64,000 nucleotides of DNA from Udeniomyces pyricola (taxonomy: Eukaryota > Basidiomycota > Tremellomycetes > Cystofilobasidiales > Mrakiaceae), in assembly GCA_039545295.1 (NCBI GenBank), contig BCIK01000008.1, forward strand, positions 512,487-576,486, given 5' to 3'. Positions 23,665 through 42,675 of this stretch are shown one piece after another (position 1 is the stretch's first letter; every line of letters starts with the position of its first letter). Position numbers and translations under genes: made by a program. The notes beneath the pieces were generated by a model. That model searched no databases. It was not told where the DNA came from and was given only the letters and a program-made list of their open reading frames with translations.

Positions 23665-26199
23665 GTGATACCCCTTCACCTCGCCATGATCCTCCCTCGC
23701 AAAGTTCCCTGGAGGTCCCAATCCGAGCTTGCTCAGCTTCACCAATGGATCTATGGTGACCCCACCGATGCTCAGGCCCGCCATCAAGCCATCATACGTG
23801 TCAGTCGGCAGCATGAACCTCGCGTGGCTTGGCCCGTCTTGAAGCGGTTTCCTTCTTACCTTCGTGTCCAACCGTCCTCGCTGCGCAAAGGGAAGACGCT
23901 TGCTGATGAGACAATGCTCTTCTACGTACATTCCATCGTTTAGCTCAAATCATACCTCGCTCTTCATCCCACTTCACATCCAATCTCCATTTCCTCAACG
24001 CTTTCCCTGCTTCTCTCCCTTTCCCTCTGCTCCCATGCCGCTTCTTCTTCTTCCTCTTCCTCACCCGCATACACCATCGACCCCCATGCCCTACGACTAT
24101 CCCTCTCGCTCTCGCTCGTTCGATTCATCAACACGCTCGTTGACCCACTCCAAACCGGTCAATTTGCTCGGCCGATCGCTATGCTCGCGGCCGAACTTGG
24201 CATCCCAGGCTGGTTGGTCGAGCTGAGGCATGCCGGCACGCACGAAGGCTTGCCCAGTCTGCAGGTCCTGAGAGAAGGGGCAGAGGAGGTTAGTTCATTT
24301 TTAGTGTCGTTTTTTTGCTGTTGTCGTTGTTCTCACCATCAATCCGGGGAACAGTACCGTTTTGGGAGAGCCACAGTCGCGTACGAAAGACTTGACTTTT
24401 TGCTGTCTTTCTGGACCTGGACGCGGCCTTGTTCTATTTGTTGTATACTCTGCGTCCGATCGACTGATACAATCCATCATTTGTATGCAAATGTACATGC
24501 ATACACACGCTCATCTCCTCACATCCTTGATAGGCTCTCAACTACCTTAATCACTCCTTCTACCTTCCGACCCTGTACCCGACCTCTACCTCCCTCCTCC
24601 ACACCCACTCTTCTTACCCATCCCCTACATCCCCTGCATTCCTATCCCACCTTCCTCTCCTGCACCCCATGTTGAAGCAACACAAGATCTTTTCCAAGTC
24701 GCTTACGAAAGACCGCTCTCAATCGGCCATCAACCTCTCCTTGCGTCAGACGCGTAAGGACCTACGCGGGTGGTTAGAGACGGCCGAGAGGTTAGGTGGA
24801 GAAGGAAGTGGGTTGGACGCCCTTGCCGAGGCACTTGTTGGAAGGTTGGACGGAGAGGGAAGAGGAAGAGCCATCGGTGGAACAGAGGAAGAACAAGAGC
24901 GAGAGGAAGAAGAAGCCCCAGGCGTTCTCGTCCCCGTCAGTAAGAAGAAACGTGCCAAGTTTGCGAGTGGTTCCGTGGTTCACCCTCCAGAAAGCCTCTT
25001 GGCTCTCTACGGACCCTTGCTAAAATCGTTAGCCAAAGCCCATGCGACGTTTGCAACGATCCTCTCTAATCGGTTCGCTAAAGTCCTCGACGCGTCTACG
25101 TCGGCGACGCCGTTGTCCATCTTTGCCTCGTCGTCTTATATCGCAACGCTCTCTGCATGGTTCGTCTGGACATACGACGAGTTGCTTCCATCCTCATCCT
25201 CTCTCGTGGACGGAATCAATGGATCCCTTGGGTATGACAAAGATGCCGCCGTCAAGCAACTCGTCCAGGTCGCGTGGGGGAACGAGAACGTCGTTAGGAT
25301 CCTGCGAGCGTTGGAGGAAAGAGATGAGGGGCTCGGAGAGAGGTTGGGAGGGCTTTTGGAGGTTCTGGGAGGTACCCCTAGACGGAAGAAACAAGAGAGG
25401 AATCAGGATGAGGACGAGATCGATGAGGATGTACAGGTGAGAGTCTTTTTGTTCACTCATGTACTGTGGTCTACTTTCTCTTTCTTTTCTTTTTCCTTCC
25501 TTCTCCCTTATCCTCTTCCCTTCTTTACAAAGTGCATCCATCAGACTGACCAATTCTTATCCCTTCCCATATCTTGCTCGTATCGCATATGCGTCTACGC
25601 CACGTCCAAAACAGATGCAAGACGACGTGCAGTCCGAGTCAGGGACCATCGTCCTTTCCGACGCCACCGTCCAACCGTCCCTCGATGCTACCTCTGCCGC
25701 GGAAGAACCGGCAACGGATGACCTGGACGAGATGGAGGCTCGACTCCTACAACTCTCTCAATTCGTACGTCTTTGTTTCATTTTCGGGCTTCCTTGCCAA
25801 AAAAAAAAAAAAAAAAAAAAAAAGTCGCTTCAACATCGTCATGATCGAAAAGACATGTATACCTTTTTTTCCTTCACCTTCATGTTCTTCTTCCTAACGT
25901 CTTCTATCTTCTATCTTCTTTTTTTTTTCTTCCTTATCTTTGAACTCTACATCTCCTCTCCTACTTCTCAGCTCCAACCTAGCTTGACTAGCACACCTAC
26001 CTCTCCACTCTCCACTACTCCCACTGGTTCTCGTTCCCCCTCGCCGTCCTCACCCGTTTCCTCTCGTACTTCGTCCATGACGAATCAAGTCACTGATCAG
26101 GCCTCACGTCTCCCACCGATGAACTCGGGATGGACCCTCATCAGTGAAGCCGAATGGGGGTCAAGTGGGAAACCCATTGGATCCCTCATCGACGAATAA
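23665..26199 (+). CDS. LAS1: LAS1, pre-rRNA ITS2 endoribonuclease (HEPN)
   Basis: Exons are 23665-23799, 23944-24288, 24534-25436, 25615-25764 and 25972-26199, giving ~586 aa (579 if translation starts at the better-context ATG at 23686, MILPRKVPW). The N-terminal domain shows RKVPWRSQSELAQLHQWIYG, ALRLSLSLSLVRFINTLVDP, and then LGIPGWLVELRHAGTHEGLP. The RHAGTH string is the HEPN nuclease motif R-H-x3-H. Las1 with Grc3 cleaves the C2 site in ITS2 during large-subunit rRNA maturation in the nucleolus. The C-terminal half is charged and less conserved. Intron 4 contains an uninterrupted run of 25 A's (25799-25823). Joining exon 1 to exon 2 relies on a GTCAGT donor and phase agreement and is the least certain junction. 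Confidence 0.85.
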
Positions 26200-26589
26200 A
26201 AAATAAAAACGAAAAAAAACCTTATGAGTCATAGATCAAATGATAGTATAGGACTAGAGCATGAAGTGAATCCGATTTTTTTTCCTCCCGATGCGGATAC
26301 GAAGGAGACACGTCGAAAAGAGATGTCATCGGCCCGGTCCCGGTGGAAAGAGAAAAAAAAAAGAAGAAGAAAATGTCACATTTGATTTCGGATGATACGA
26401 CAGAAAGGGGGATATTCCATGAACATTTCTACCGTGATCCAGCAATCTATCAATTGAGACGCACTCAATTTCATCAACATCTCTGCAGGACTCCGGGGAA
26501 GCGCGCGATATTTCAAGGGTCTGACATCGTTTCATGACATAAACCGATTCCCTGGGAGGGGGGGGGGGGGGAGCCAGATCCAGATCGAT
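26200..26589. other. Convergent intergenic, 390 bp
   Basis: LAS1 and the minus-strand unknown gene end into this stretch. It has short A-runs right after the LAS1 stop, possible polyadenylation context, and a G13 run near 26558-26571. I see no gene. Confidence 0.45.
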
Positions 26590-28753
26590 TTACCACCTCC
26601 CACCTTCCCATAGTCGGATCTTACGAGCGAATCCTACTTCTTCCTTGACGAGTCGATGTCGCTTCGCTGGTGAGAGGTCTATTCCCAAAGAAAAAACAAA
26701 GACCCGAGTGAAACCAGCCCGAGGAAACGTAAAGGATCGTGGGGAAGGATCGAGGAAAGAAGGGGTGAGGGGGAAGGGAGATGTAGTGGAACCAAGGGGG
26801 GAGAAGATGGAAAGAGAGAGGGAAAGGGAGAGGGATGGTTGATGAGTTGGGATTCTTTTCATGGATGAGCTAGGACGATGAGATGAAGGAAATCAACAAG
26901 GGAGAAAGGAAAAGAAGAGAGACTTCGAAAAGAGACACGTTCGATCCCGTCTCTGCAAGAAACAAGGTCCTGGATACGTTTTGTGGGACCGGAGTGATAA
27001 AGGTGTGTGTGTGCGAGAAAAACTCACTCACTAGCCAAGGAAGCTTCACTTCTGTGAACCCTTCCTCTTGAAATCGTTCCTCTTCCAGACATACTCGCTC
27101 CTCCTCCTCCCATACCACGGCTACCCATCAACGATGACCTCTGCGTCGTCTTCGTCGCTGTAGTCGTCGCTATGAACCGAGAAGCCCAACCATCGTCCGC
27201 CTTCGTTTGTCGATCCATCGCATACGCATCATTCTCCTTCCCTTCCTCTTGGATAGACGGGTCAATGTCCGCCAGCGTCGAGCGCACATCCGAACGCGAA
27301 GGTGAAGCCGAGCGCGAAACGATCAAAGCCGAACAAACGGGACCATCATTCGGTATCAAGTCCGTCGCCATAGTCGTCGTCGTCGTCGTCATGCTGGTCG
27401 TCACTTTACAAGGCTTCCACAAAGAGCCTTTCCGAGGCCGAGTCGTGAGGGTCGATGAGATGGAGGAGGTCGAAGCGTTGAGGAAGGCATTCGTCAAAAC
27501 GTGGATCCTCGATCGAGGTTTGACGACCTTGGAACCTATCCCAACCATCCGATCACCAGGTGTATTAGACGATGGCTGAGTCGACCCTGTGATGATGGAT
27601 GGCACTTCTTCGGGGTTGACGTGATCGCCAGCAGCAGGAGTAGAAGGAGTATCGGAAGCAGCAGGAAGTCGTTCATGTGAAGGATGTGACAAGAATCCAG
27701 GAGAGATGGAATGAGGTCCCCTTCGAGATTTGATCTCATCTTGACTTCTCTCACGTCGTCGTCCTCGTAGATCGTCCTGTGCCGAGAGACTTGACGTGCG
27801 CATAGGAAGGGAAGCACGGATGAGAGGAGATGGGTGAGATGGGGTGTTGGATTGGATAGAGGCGACATGAGGAGCTGCGACGTTAGGCGTGTCATCCGGG
27901 TCGGATTTCCGATGGCTATATGAGACAAGCGACGGTGGTGTGTTGCAAAGACGAGGAGTGGAATGTGTAGAATCTGTGGAGTTCGAGCGAGAAGGAAGGA
28001 GTATATGAAGGGAAGTGGAGCTCGAGGATGTGGAGTTGAACCCAAGGAGGTGAGAAGTCGTATGTAGAGATGCCTATGGAGGAAAAAAAAGACAAAGAAC
28101 ACATACAGCGTGCAAATTGGTCAAACCTTGTGTCCGTTTCACCAAGACACCCCGCATCGAGATCGACGACATCCTCCACCGTCAGATTTTTTTGTCCTTC
28201 CTCTTCAACTGATTTTTGGACGATGCAGTAAAGCTCACCTCAAACTCGCGTCGAAGGCTCATTTCTTCCTCCGCGCACTCTTTCAATTTCGTCTTGAGCA
28301 CGTCGTCGGAATGCCGATTCCGTTGCGTTCCCATCGTCGACAGGCTCGAATTCCTTGAAATCTCTGCACCTATGGGTAATGCATGCCCATGACCAATCGC
28401 ATGGATCGAGGTTTTTTCTTCGTTTGAGCGCGTCCGACTGACGAGGGCCGGACGATCGACTGGCGGAGAGAGGTGGCAAGGGAAGAGAAGTGAAAGACGT
28501 TGCGTGAGAAGTTGATGTTGAGTCCGAAAGTTGGCGTCAAGCGCTTGGAGGAGGAGGTCGAGGTGGGTTCGTTGAGCTGAAGGAAGCTGGGTTAACGTTG
28601 GCTGATCATGAAAGAATGTAAGCAAAGAACGGAAAGGAGGGGGGGGGGGGAGGTTGGTTTGCGCATGAGCCTTTCCGATCTTGATATATATCACAGATGA
28701 AGAGCGAGTTGACAACACACGGGTGATACCGTGCTGTTAGAAGGAGATGTCAT
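26590..28753 (-). CDS. Unrecognised protein, ~503 aa
   Basis: I do not recognise the family. Minus-strand exons that close in phase are 28753-28730, 28601-28239, 28200-28107, 27973-27032 and 26678-26590. The first exon codes only MTSPSNST. Exon 2 has a Leu/Gln helix (THLDLLLQALDANFRTQ) and a short coiled-coil-like segment (LKTKLKECAEEEMSLRREF). Exon 3 gives TVEDVVDLDAGCLGETDTRF. Exon 4 is long, Ser/Thr/Arg-rich and probably disordered. The last exon is strongly non-random: AKRHRLVKEEVGFARKI then RLWEGGRW at the C-terminus. The structured ends and disordered middle suggest an adaptor, but that is a guess. The exon 3/4 junction was chosen by phase; the nearer acceptor would introduce a stop. 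Confidence 0.5.
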
Positions 28754-29523
28754 CGTCGGTTGCAATGATACCAGAGCGATAGTAGCGTGATCAGTAGCAG
28801 GCAGGAGAAACAGGTTGGTCGACGTCAATGCCCTCGACAGATGCGAGGGCGTGAGCTGGCATTTGTATCCATCATGGATTGCATTCAGGGGTTTTCCGGT
28901 CAGATGGGGAACGTGTAGATATCGCCGTGTGTTGCGGGTGCGTAGTCGTGAACGGGGCGTGGCAAACAAAGTGAAGGGTTGAGGAGTCACTAGTCAACGG
29001 AGGGGATTAATGGGCGGGGCCCGGGAAAGGGGGTTTATCAACGTGCAACAAACGCGCGCGCGCACAAATTCCATTTCTGGGTTGATCGAATACAATCGAT
29101 CGCTCAGAACGAAGCCATAAGGCCACAGGCCACAGGGGCTCGTCTTGAGCCCGCGTGCCGCGTTGAATGCAGTATATATACGGCCGAGAGACCCAAACAA
29201 ACCTCAAGCTATCGAACAAGTTCGCATCGTACAGAAAGGGTGAGGCTGCCTCACGAGTCACGCCGTCTGATAGATAGTAGCTGCAGGAGCTCAACTGAGT
29301 GGAGTTATCCTTGCAGCAGCGACATCTTTTATCACCCAGTGCAGTTCGTTCCAACTCTTTTCTTCTCTGTGCAACACGACAGGCACGCCAGCCTGAGTCT
29401 CAAATCAACGAACAAGACGAACACACACACATACAACAAAAAGTGCGTTGCAGAACATGCATCCTAACCCCCCTCTTACCCTGCGTCATGGCGAGACTCC
29501 TTTTCGCCCTTTTCTTGCCCTTT
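28754..29523. other. Intergenic, 770 bp
   Basis: This is upstream of the unknown minus-strand gene and downstream of the LAA2-like gene. It has a CGCGCGCGC alternating tract at 29052-29063 (Z-DNA-prone) and a TATATATA at about 29171-29178 with a GC-rich surround. Plus-strand ORFs at 29240-29816 overlap the LAA2 3' exon and have no coherent codon pattern. Confidence 0.45.
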
Positions 29524-31489
29524 TTATCCCGGTCCAGGACTCGCTCTACCACTCCCTCCACCAATCATGCTCCGTCTCCACCCACCACTACTCGAGCCGT
29601 TCGTTTTGCCCGCCAAAGCAAGCTTTTGAGCGTTCAGGACGAGATCCCCGATCATGCCGTTCGACACGAGAGATTCATCTTGCTGGGCGTCTCGAAGTTG
29701 AAGAAGGTAGGAGAGATAAGTCGAAGCCGACGCACTCGTTTCAGACAAGGAAGACGAGAGCAATCGCAGTTGGGGTACGGTCAGAAGGGAGAGAGAGTCT
29801 GATAGGTAGGAGATGAAGAAGCAAAGAGAAACCATTTAGCGGACACGTCAAAGTGCAGCTCTTGGCGAGATTTTAACACCGAAGATACCATTTCGGAAAC
29901 GGATCCTCACCTGATGGGTTATCGTCCAACAACCTGATCGCCTCGCCCTGATCAAACGCCGGCTTGGGTCCCAACCCGTACGTCCGGTCCCTTTCTCTGA
30001 GCTCGACGTTCCTGCCCGGTCCAGACGTCGAGTTTGGTGTTCTCGGGCTCTGGCTCCCACTCGCTGCGTTGGGCACGACTTTACTCGAATCTGCACCGCG
30101 ACGGGTGACCCCATGAAAGGCGGAGGATCCCGTCGTATTGGAGCGACGAGGAGGGTTGGGTGGACGAACGAGGGGAGGAGTCGATGTGGGACGAGGTTGG
30201 GAGGACGATACACGTCCGAGAGGAGACGAGGCAGATGCATGGAGGTTGGAGGGTGCAGATAGATGCTGGGAAGATGACCCTGCACTAGTGGATATTTGTA
30301 GGGTTGGAAGAGTGGAGGCACGAGATGCGGCTACCTAGAAATAACAAAATGGAACGTGTTGAGGAGGATTCATCAGTAGGTTGGCCAGGCATGACTTTGG
30401 CAAGTCTAGCGCGCGCAGCGATGGTGACACTCAGACTAACCTCGTCGAGATTGACAGGTACGCCGAGCGAGATCAGATGAGCTCTTCTCACGCGACTCCG
30501 AGTCCAATCAAGAGGGGAAAGATTAGGTGGGACCGTGAGACCAGTGTAAAGTCGACGACTGTAAATCGTACGAGGATCACAAGGCAGCAATCCGTCAGCA
30601 TACAAGTGGGGTACGCGCGACGAAATGCCGCAAGGGAAGGCCTTACCTCTCTTCGTCCACCAGCACTTGACCAGGGCCAGGAACTTCTCGGACGTCTTCT
30701 CCTCCCATCTGGGCTGTAGGATCTAGGTCTGGGAAGATGGGCATCAAGATCTGTTGAATCGTTGCGCTCAGCGCCGAAGGAGTCGGGAATGTCGGCGTCA
30801 AGGAAAGGGGGGCCTGATAATGTTTCTCACGTTAGTCAGATATCGAAGAATAGTACCGGCTTAGCAAGACACTCTTTTTGTTAGCTGGTTAAATCTTGAA
30901 CACTCACCCAAGAAGGAGCAGTCTTGAAAGACGACTGGGCACGTTCCATGGAGGGGCGAACGCTACTCTCAAAGGCGGACTGATCATTTTGCATTCCGTA
31001 GTCGTCGAAGCCCCCATCTAACCCATCCCCTCCCATCATGGAGCTTGAGCTTGCCATCGGCGCATCGTCAAAGTCTCCAAAATCCCCAAAGTCGTCATCA
31101 TTTGCCTCGAAGCCATTGCCTTGACCCTCGGTGAACGCTGAGGCGACTACGGGAGCGCCGGCGGGCTCGTCAAAGTCATCGAATCCATCGTCGTCCGGAG
31201 GGTCCGATGGTTCCGATGGACCAGGGAATAAAAAGGAGGGTGGAGCCTGTATCGGTGACAGTGGTGGTGAGGGTGATGATGGCAACGGTTCAGAGAAAGT
31301 TGGAGGCGAGGAAGAGGCAGCGAAGTTATCGGTAGACGAGCTTAGTTCGGTTGTGATATGATGGGAATGCAAGGGAGCGTGCGATGGACTCGAGGGCAAG
31401 GAGGATGCAGGTAGATGAGGAGGTGAACTGGGGAGGGGCGACGTTGGGGCATCTGCCCAGGCGGATGAGGAGAAGTCGTCGTCGTCCAT
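29524..31489 (-). CDS. AP-1 accessory protein LAA2/aftiphilin-like
   Basis: Minus-strand exons are 31489-30908, 30813-30647, 30558-30441, 30334-29911 and 29798-29524, giving 521 aa. The N-terminal region is ac­idic with repeated F-x-D-F/GDF motifs (DDDGFDDFDEP, DDDFGDFGDFDD), the clathrin-adaptor-binding type found in aftiphilin and Laa2. The central conserved block is SRRLYTGLTVPPNLSPLDW then TRSRVRRAHLISLGVPVNLDE. The C-terminal helical block (ASTYLSYLLQLRDAQQD, LVLNAQKLA) completes a pattern that I recall for the fungal Laa2/DUF5102 family. The expected role is recruitment of AP-1 with Laa1 at the trans-Golgi network or endosomes. The family label is from memory and should be checked by profile search. 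It shares a 465-bp divergent promoter with the PPIL4-type gene. Confidence 0.7.
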
Positions 31490-31954
31490 GACAATGGAAG
31501 ACGAAAGTCGGGGCGGGAGGTTGAGACCAGATGGGGTGCGGAGGAGAGGGGGGAGGGGTGGACGTCAGAGTAAGACCAGGGAGATCTCACGCGGAGACGC
31601 GAAGTACAACAGCTGGGCGCTGGACCAGCAGACCCCTCTGGCCGGCTTGCATATGACATGTACATATATATACATATATACATATACATATACGTATGAA
31701 TATGCTGTTGATCGCATATACCTCTACTCGCTAGACATGTTTGAACCATCTCAAATATAGGCTATATCGTGGTTTGCCGTGACGGAAAAGTCCACATGAT
31801 TACAATTAATCGATGGATTTTGACGCGTGGCGCGTACTGGTTATCCGGTTCTTTGGGCTCATGATTCATCTGACAGGCCGACTTTCTCTCTCTCTCATAT
31901 CCAACACCTCCCTCATCCTCGCCCATCGCATCTCGTCCGGCTTCTTCCTCGACA
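31490..31954. promoter_or_regulatory. Divergent promoter between LAA2-like and PPIL4-type genes
   Basis: The 465-bp spacer between two divergent starts contains a (AC/AT)-rich microsatellite, about 31649-31695, built of ACATATAT/ACATATAC units with further TATA-like strings. The remainder is unremarkable. Confidence 0.5.
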
Positions 31955-34119
31955 ATGAGTGTCTTGTTCGAGACCAGTCTCGGCGATCTCGTCATCGATC
32001 TCGAGACAGATCTCTGCCCTGAATTGTCCATGAACTTTCTCAAGGTTCGTCTCGCTCTCTGCTACGCTTGACCCCTTCTGCGCTTGCTAGCTTAGCTCCA
32101 CCCAGCTATTCGTGCCCCCGTCGAAACCGGCGTGATTGACCCTCTGATCGTTCTCATCCCGGATGACAGCTCTGCAAGGTGTACTACTACAACCTCAACG
32201 CCTTCTTCAATGGTCTGTCTCAGGCTTCCACAACGCGTGCCATGATTGATTCGCAGGCGCGTCCTCATACTCGTCCCTGGCTGACTGCGTTTTTCCTTCC
32301 TTTCCACCATGTAGTATCCAAGGACTTCATCGCTCAATCGGGTGATCCCACAGCGACTGGAACCGGGGGTGAATCCTTCCTATCGTATCACTACAATTCG
32401 CTTTTGCCCTCGAAACGACCTCCGACTGCACCCGCACGCTACTTCCACCCCCCACCCGTCCAAAAGCTTAGGCATTCGTCGCGTGGCATCCTCTCCATGG
32501 CCATCGCCCCTGGGAAGGAGGGTGGATGCGGTAGCCAGTTCTTCTTCACGCTTGGAGAGGGCCCGACTGAGTACCTTGATGGCAAGCACCAGCCGTTTGG
32601 CACGGTCGTCGAGGGGCTCGAAGTGCTCGAGGAGCTCAACTCCGTCTTCGTCGATGCCGAAGGACGTCCCCTGAAGGACGTCAGGATCAGACATGTTATC
32701 GTACTTGGTGCGTCACCTGAACGCCTCATCAACGGCACTTGGCAAATTGGTTGATCACTGCTGACATGGGACCTTCTCACACTTAAACTGTCCTCATCAT
32801 TCCTGGCTTAGATGACCCGTATCCCGACCCACCCGATTTGCTTGTACCACCGGCCTCACCGACCATGATCCCTGACACCAACCCAAACCTTCGCATCGCC
32901 GACACTGAGGATGCTCTCGCCACCCTGCCAGAATCTGAGCTCGAAGAACAGCGTCGGCTGACAGCAGCCTCAGCCTCGGCTCTCACGCTCGAGATGATTG
33001 GCGATCTTCCGTTCGCCAACGTTCGACCGCCCGAGAACGTGCTGTTCGTGTGCAAGCTCAACCCTGTGACGCGAGATGAGGATCTCGAGTTGATTTTCTC
33101 CCGTTTTGGACGTATCATGAGTTGCGAGGTCATCCGAGACAAAAAGACGGGCGACAGCTTGCAATACGCGTTTGTCGAGTTTGACAAACGAGAGGAGGCC
33201 GAGATGGTAAGTTTTCTCTCGCATTCGCTCAGACAGTATGATATAACCTTTTGTCCTTGCCATATATGGGCCCCACGGAAGCCATAGTTGTGATTTCTGG
33301 GGCTGTTCCGTCTCTTCCTGACGGCATGCTTACGGTTCTTTCCGTTCCCCCCATACGCTTAGGCCTATTTCAAGATGCAAAATGTTCTCGTCGATGACCG
33401 TCGAATCTGGGTCGACTTGTTCGTACCATCTTCTTGTCACAATTACTGTGGCTTCCCGATGAGAGTCTGACTCATGGCGCTGATACGTTGAGCTTGCTTC
33501 CATCTCCTTCATTGCCTCTTTGCGTCACAGCTCTCAATCGGTGTCTAAGATTGGTGGTTCTTGGGCCACAGCCGCTTCGGTAGCTGGACTGGGCGGAGGA
33601 CGAGGAGGCGGTAGGGGTGGTCGAGGGGGACGGGGAGGCCACGGGGGAGGAGGCAGGGGGAACAGGGATGCCGGGCCGGGACGAGAGACGTCTCACCCTT
33701 CAGATTCGCATGCTGCCCGGGCGAGTGGTACCCAGGGTATGGGACTTGTCTTTGACTGTCCAAAGGCCAGAGGAGGCACAAGAGAGGATGAGCGCGGCAG
33801 CAGCACCGGCGGACATCACTCGCGCAAAGCCACCGGGCGTCAAGCCAGTCCAGCATCGGGCAATACCCGAAGGCGGAGCAGGAGTCCTGGTCGAAGGGAA
33901 AGGAGTCGGAGTAGAGATCGATATCGAGAGAGGGATGGGCGTGAGTCAGAGTCGAGGAGACGTGGAGATGATGGGAGGGATCGGGCGCGTGGTGTCGAGC
34001 GGGAGAGGCAAGGGGACCGGCATGACGGTCGCGACGGTCCACGCGACCGAGGGACAAGGGGAGATGGCGATGACCGAAACGCCGGACGCGACTCGAGGTC
34101 GCGATGGGATCGACGATGA
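31955..34119 (+). CDS. PPIL4/Cyp6-type cyclophilin-RRM protein
   Basis: Exons are 31955-32044, 32170-32212, 32315-32707, 32812-33206, 33363-33418 and 33531-34119, giving 521 aa. Residues 1-~165 are a cyclophilin-like domain: [57 protein letters not shown] and [19 protein letters not shown]. An RRM follows, with RNP2 [10 protein letters not shown] and RNP1 QYAFVEFD, ending [15 protein letters not shown]. The C-terminus is RGG-rich and then RS/RD/RE-rich, typical of splicing-associated proteins. Human PPIL4 sits in the spliceosome and activates PRP2. The catalytic Arg of classic cyclophilins (the FHR motif) is absent here, as in PPIL4, so prolyl isomerase activity is doubtful. The domain order and exon phases are clear. 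Confidence 0.92.
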
Positions 34120-34581
34120 TGAGATGGATTAAATGATTGCGGACTACTACTGATGATGATGAAGGGATCGTACATATGGTGCCAGTGTTCAGGACGGGAC
34201 GAGTGGACGCGTGAGGTGATATCGATGTAGGATAGCGCTACGAAAAAGCGAGATGGAAGGAATGTGAATATTTGCGAGGTCATCGTAGGTGACTAGCTAC
34301 TCGGACGTTGATTGACATGTTTTGTATGTATATGATTGCATACGTGTTGTGTTTGTTTGATGTAGCTGGCGCGTTGGATGGATGATGAATTGATGAATAT
34401 TAATTATATATATATATATCATCATCATCAGACAGGCGTAATATGCGTACTTGGCAGGACCAATTTGGACTGGTTGACGGCGATGCCTCCTCCTGGCAAC
34501 ACTTTACATAATAATTAGTCTGCTGTTGCCTCTCCAAGCTCCCTCTTCCTTCCGATCCACCCCCTGGTCCTCTCAATTCTC
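34120..34581. other. Intergenic, 462 bp
   Basis: This tandem spacer between the PPIL4-type and Yta7-type genes contains an AT run TTAATTATATATATATAT (about 34400-34418), followed by a CATCATCATC repeat. It likely serves as 3' UTR and promoter. No gene is seen. Confidence 0.45.
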
Positions 34582-41476
<6,895 letters not shown>

Positions 41477-42675
41477 GTTGGAAATATCAGATATGGGATA
41501 TATGTTTGTATGTGTGAAAGGGGAGGCAGGAAAAACTAGGGATGGGGAGGGGACGGTTTGGTTTCTTTATTGGATCATGTCGTTTTTATTTTATTTCGTT
41601 TTGTCTTGAATTGTCTTTTTTTTCTCTTTTCTTCTCCTATCCTCTCTCTTTTGACCTTGGCTTTCGTCACTTCTTCTCATTTGCCTCTTCTTCTCCTTAT
41701 ATATGTATATATATCCATATCTTACTTCTTTTTTTTTCTACACTTCAACCTGGTGTGTTTTCTCTTCCCCCCCTTGATATATCACTTCTCGATCCCACTT
41801 TTCATTATTCTTTCCCCCCTCCCTTCTTCTTCTTCTTCCATCTTCTTCTTTTCTTACATCCTCCTCCTCCTCCTTCTTTTTGTTCTGGCAAAAAAAAAAC
41901 CAAAAAATGAATCCTCTTGACCTTGACCGGACTTCCTTCCCCCCACCCCGGCCCCTTTGATCCTTTGCGAGCTATCACTGATAGCACGTGAGGAATGGTA
42001 TGGCAATGTAGTCAGAAGTCATGGTAACGAAGCGTGCAAGGTGACAGCATGTATATAATTGGCACTACTAAATGGCGGCAATCGAATGTGCCAATTTTGG
42101 CATCTACATTGGCATCTACATTGGCATCTGCATTGCCGTCAGGTGCCAATATGGCAATGGCATTTGGCATCCGTTGACGCTCATCGCAGGGCGTGTTGGC
42201 ATGGCAAATGCCAATTTGGCATGGGATTGGCGCTGTCAGTGCCAAATTGTCTCCTTCCTGCCGGGCGTTTCAGCCGCAAACCAGATGGGTTGCCAAATTG
42301 GCATCCAGTGCCAAACAAAGCCAATTGGCGACGTCAATAGTAGTGAACATGCCGACGAAACTCATCTTGAACTGTACGGTTTCCCTCCAGTTCTTTTTTT
42401 TTTCGGTTGATGATCATGCATTGATCACCTTTCTCGCTCTCGACTTCTCAACCTCGACCTTTTTTTTTATATATCCCCGCTTCCCCTAAACGATCGAATC
42501 CACGTCCTTTTGCTCGTTTTAAAAATCTTTGCTCTTAATCTTCTTCGCATCTTCCAGTCGCATCCGCAACTGCATGGATTCTCCCTCCCCACAAACCTGA
42601 CTCACCCCCTTCTCCCCTTCCTGCCAACCCACCGATCCTCTTCCTCCCTCTTTCCTCTCACTCTCCATCCTCCCT
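41477..42675. other. Convergent intergenic, 1.2 kb
   Basis: YTA7 and the coiled-coil gene converge here. The first ~450 bp after the YTA7 stop are T/C-rich with poly-T tracts. The middle carries the TTGGCA array described separately. The rest is pyrimidine-rich. ORFs of up to 120 codons here are low-complexity readings of the T/C tracts or the array. Confidence 0.5.
42059..42325. repeat. Dense array of TTGGCA/TGCCAA hexamers
   Basis: By direct reading, TTGGCA or its complement TGCCAA starts at 42059, 42089, 42097, 42109, 42121, 42144, 42164, 42196, 42209, 42216, 42240, 42291, 42298 and 42309, so 14 copies in ~260 bp. About 0.1 would be expected by chance for one hexamer on both strands. Three copies form a perfect 12-bp tandem (TTGGCATCTACA, last one TTGGCATCTGCA). 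Others form inverted pairs such as TGCCAAATTGGCA and TGCCAATTTGGCA, and the array ends near a GCCAATTGGC palindrome. I know no fungal element with this exact layout. Confidence 0.85.

Noticed and set aside
42059..42410. ORFs of 93-112 codons over the TTGGCA array
   Set aside because: They are translations of the hexamer repeat (HWHLHWHL, GIYIGIYIG) with no splice or start support.
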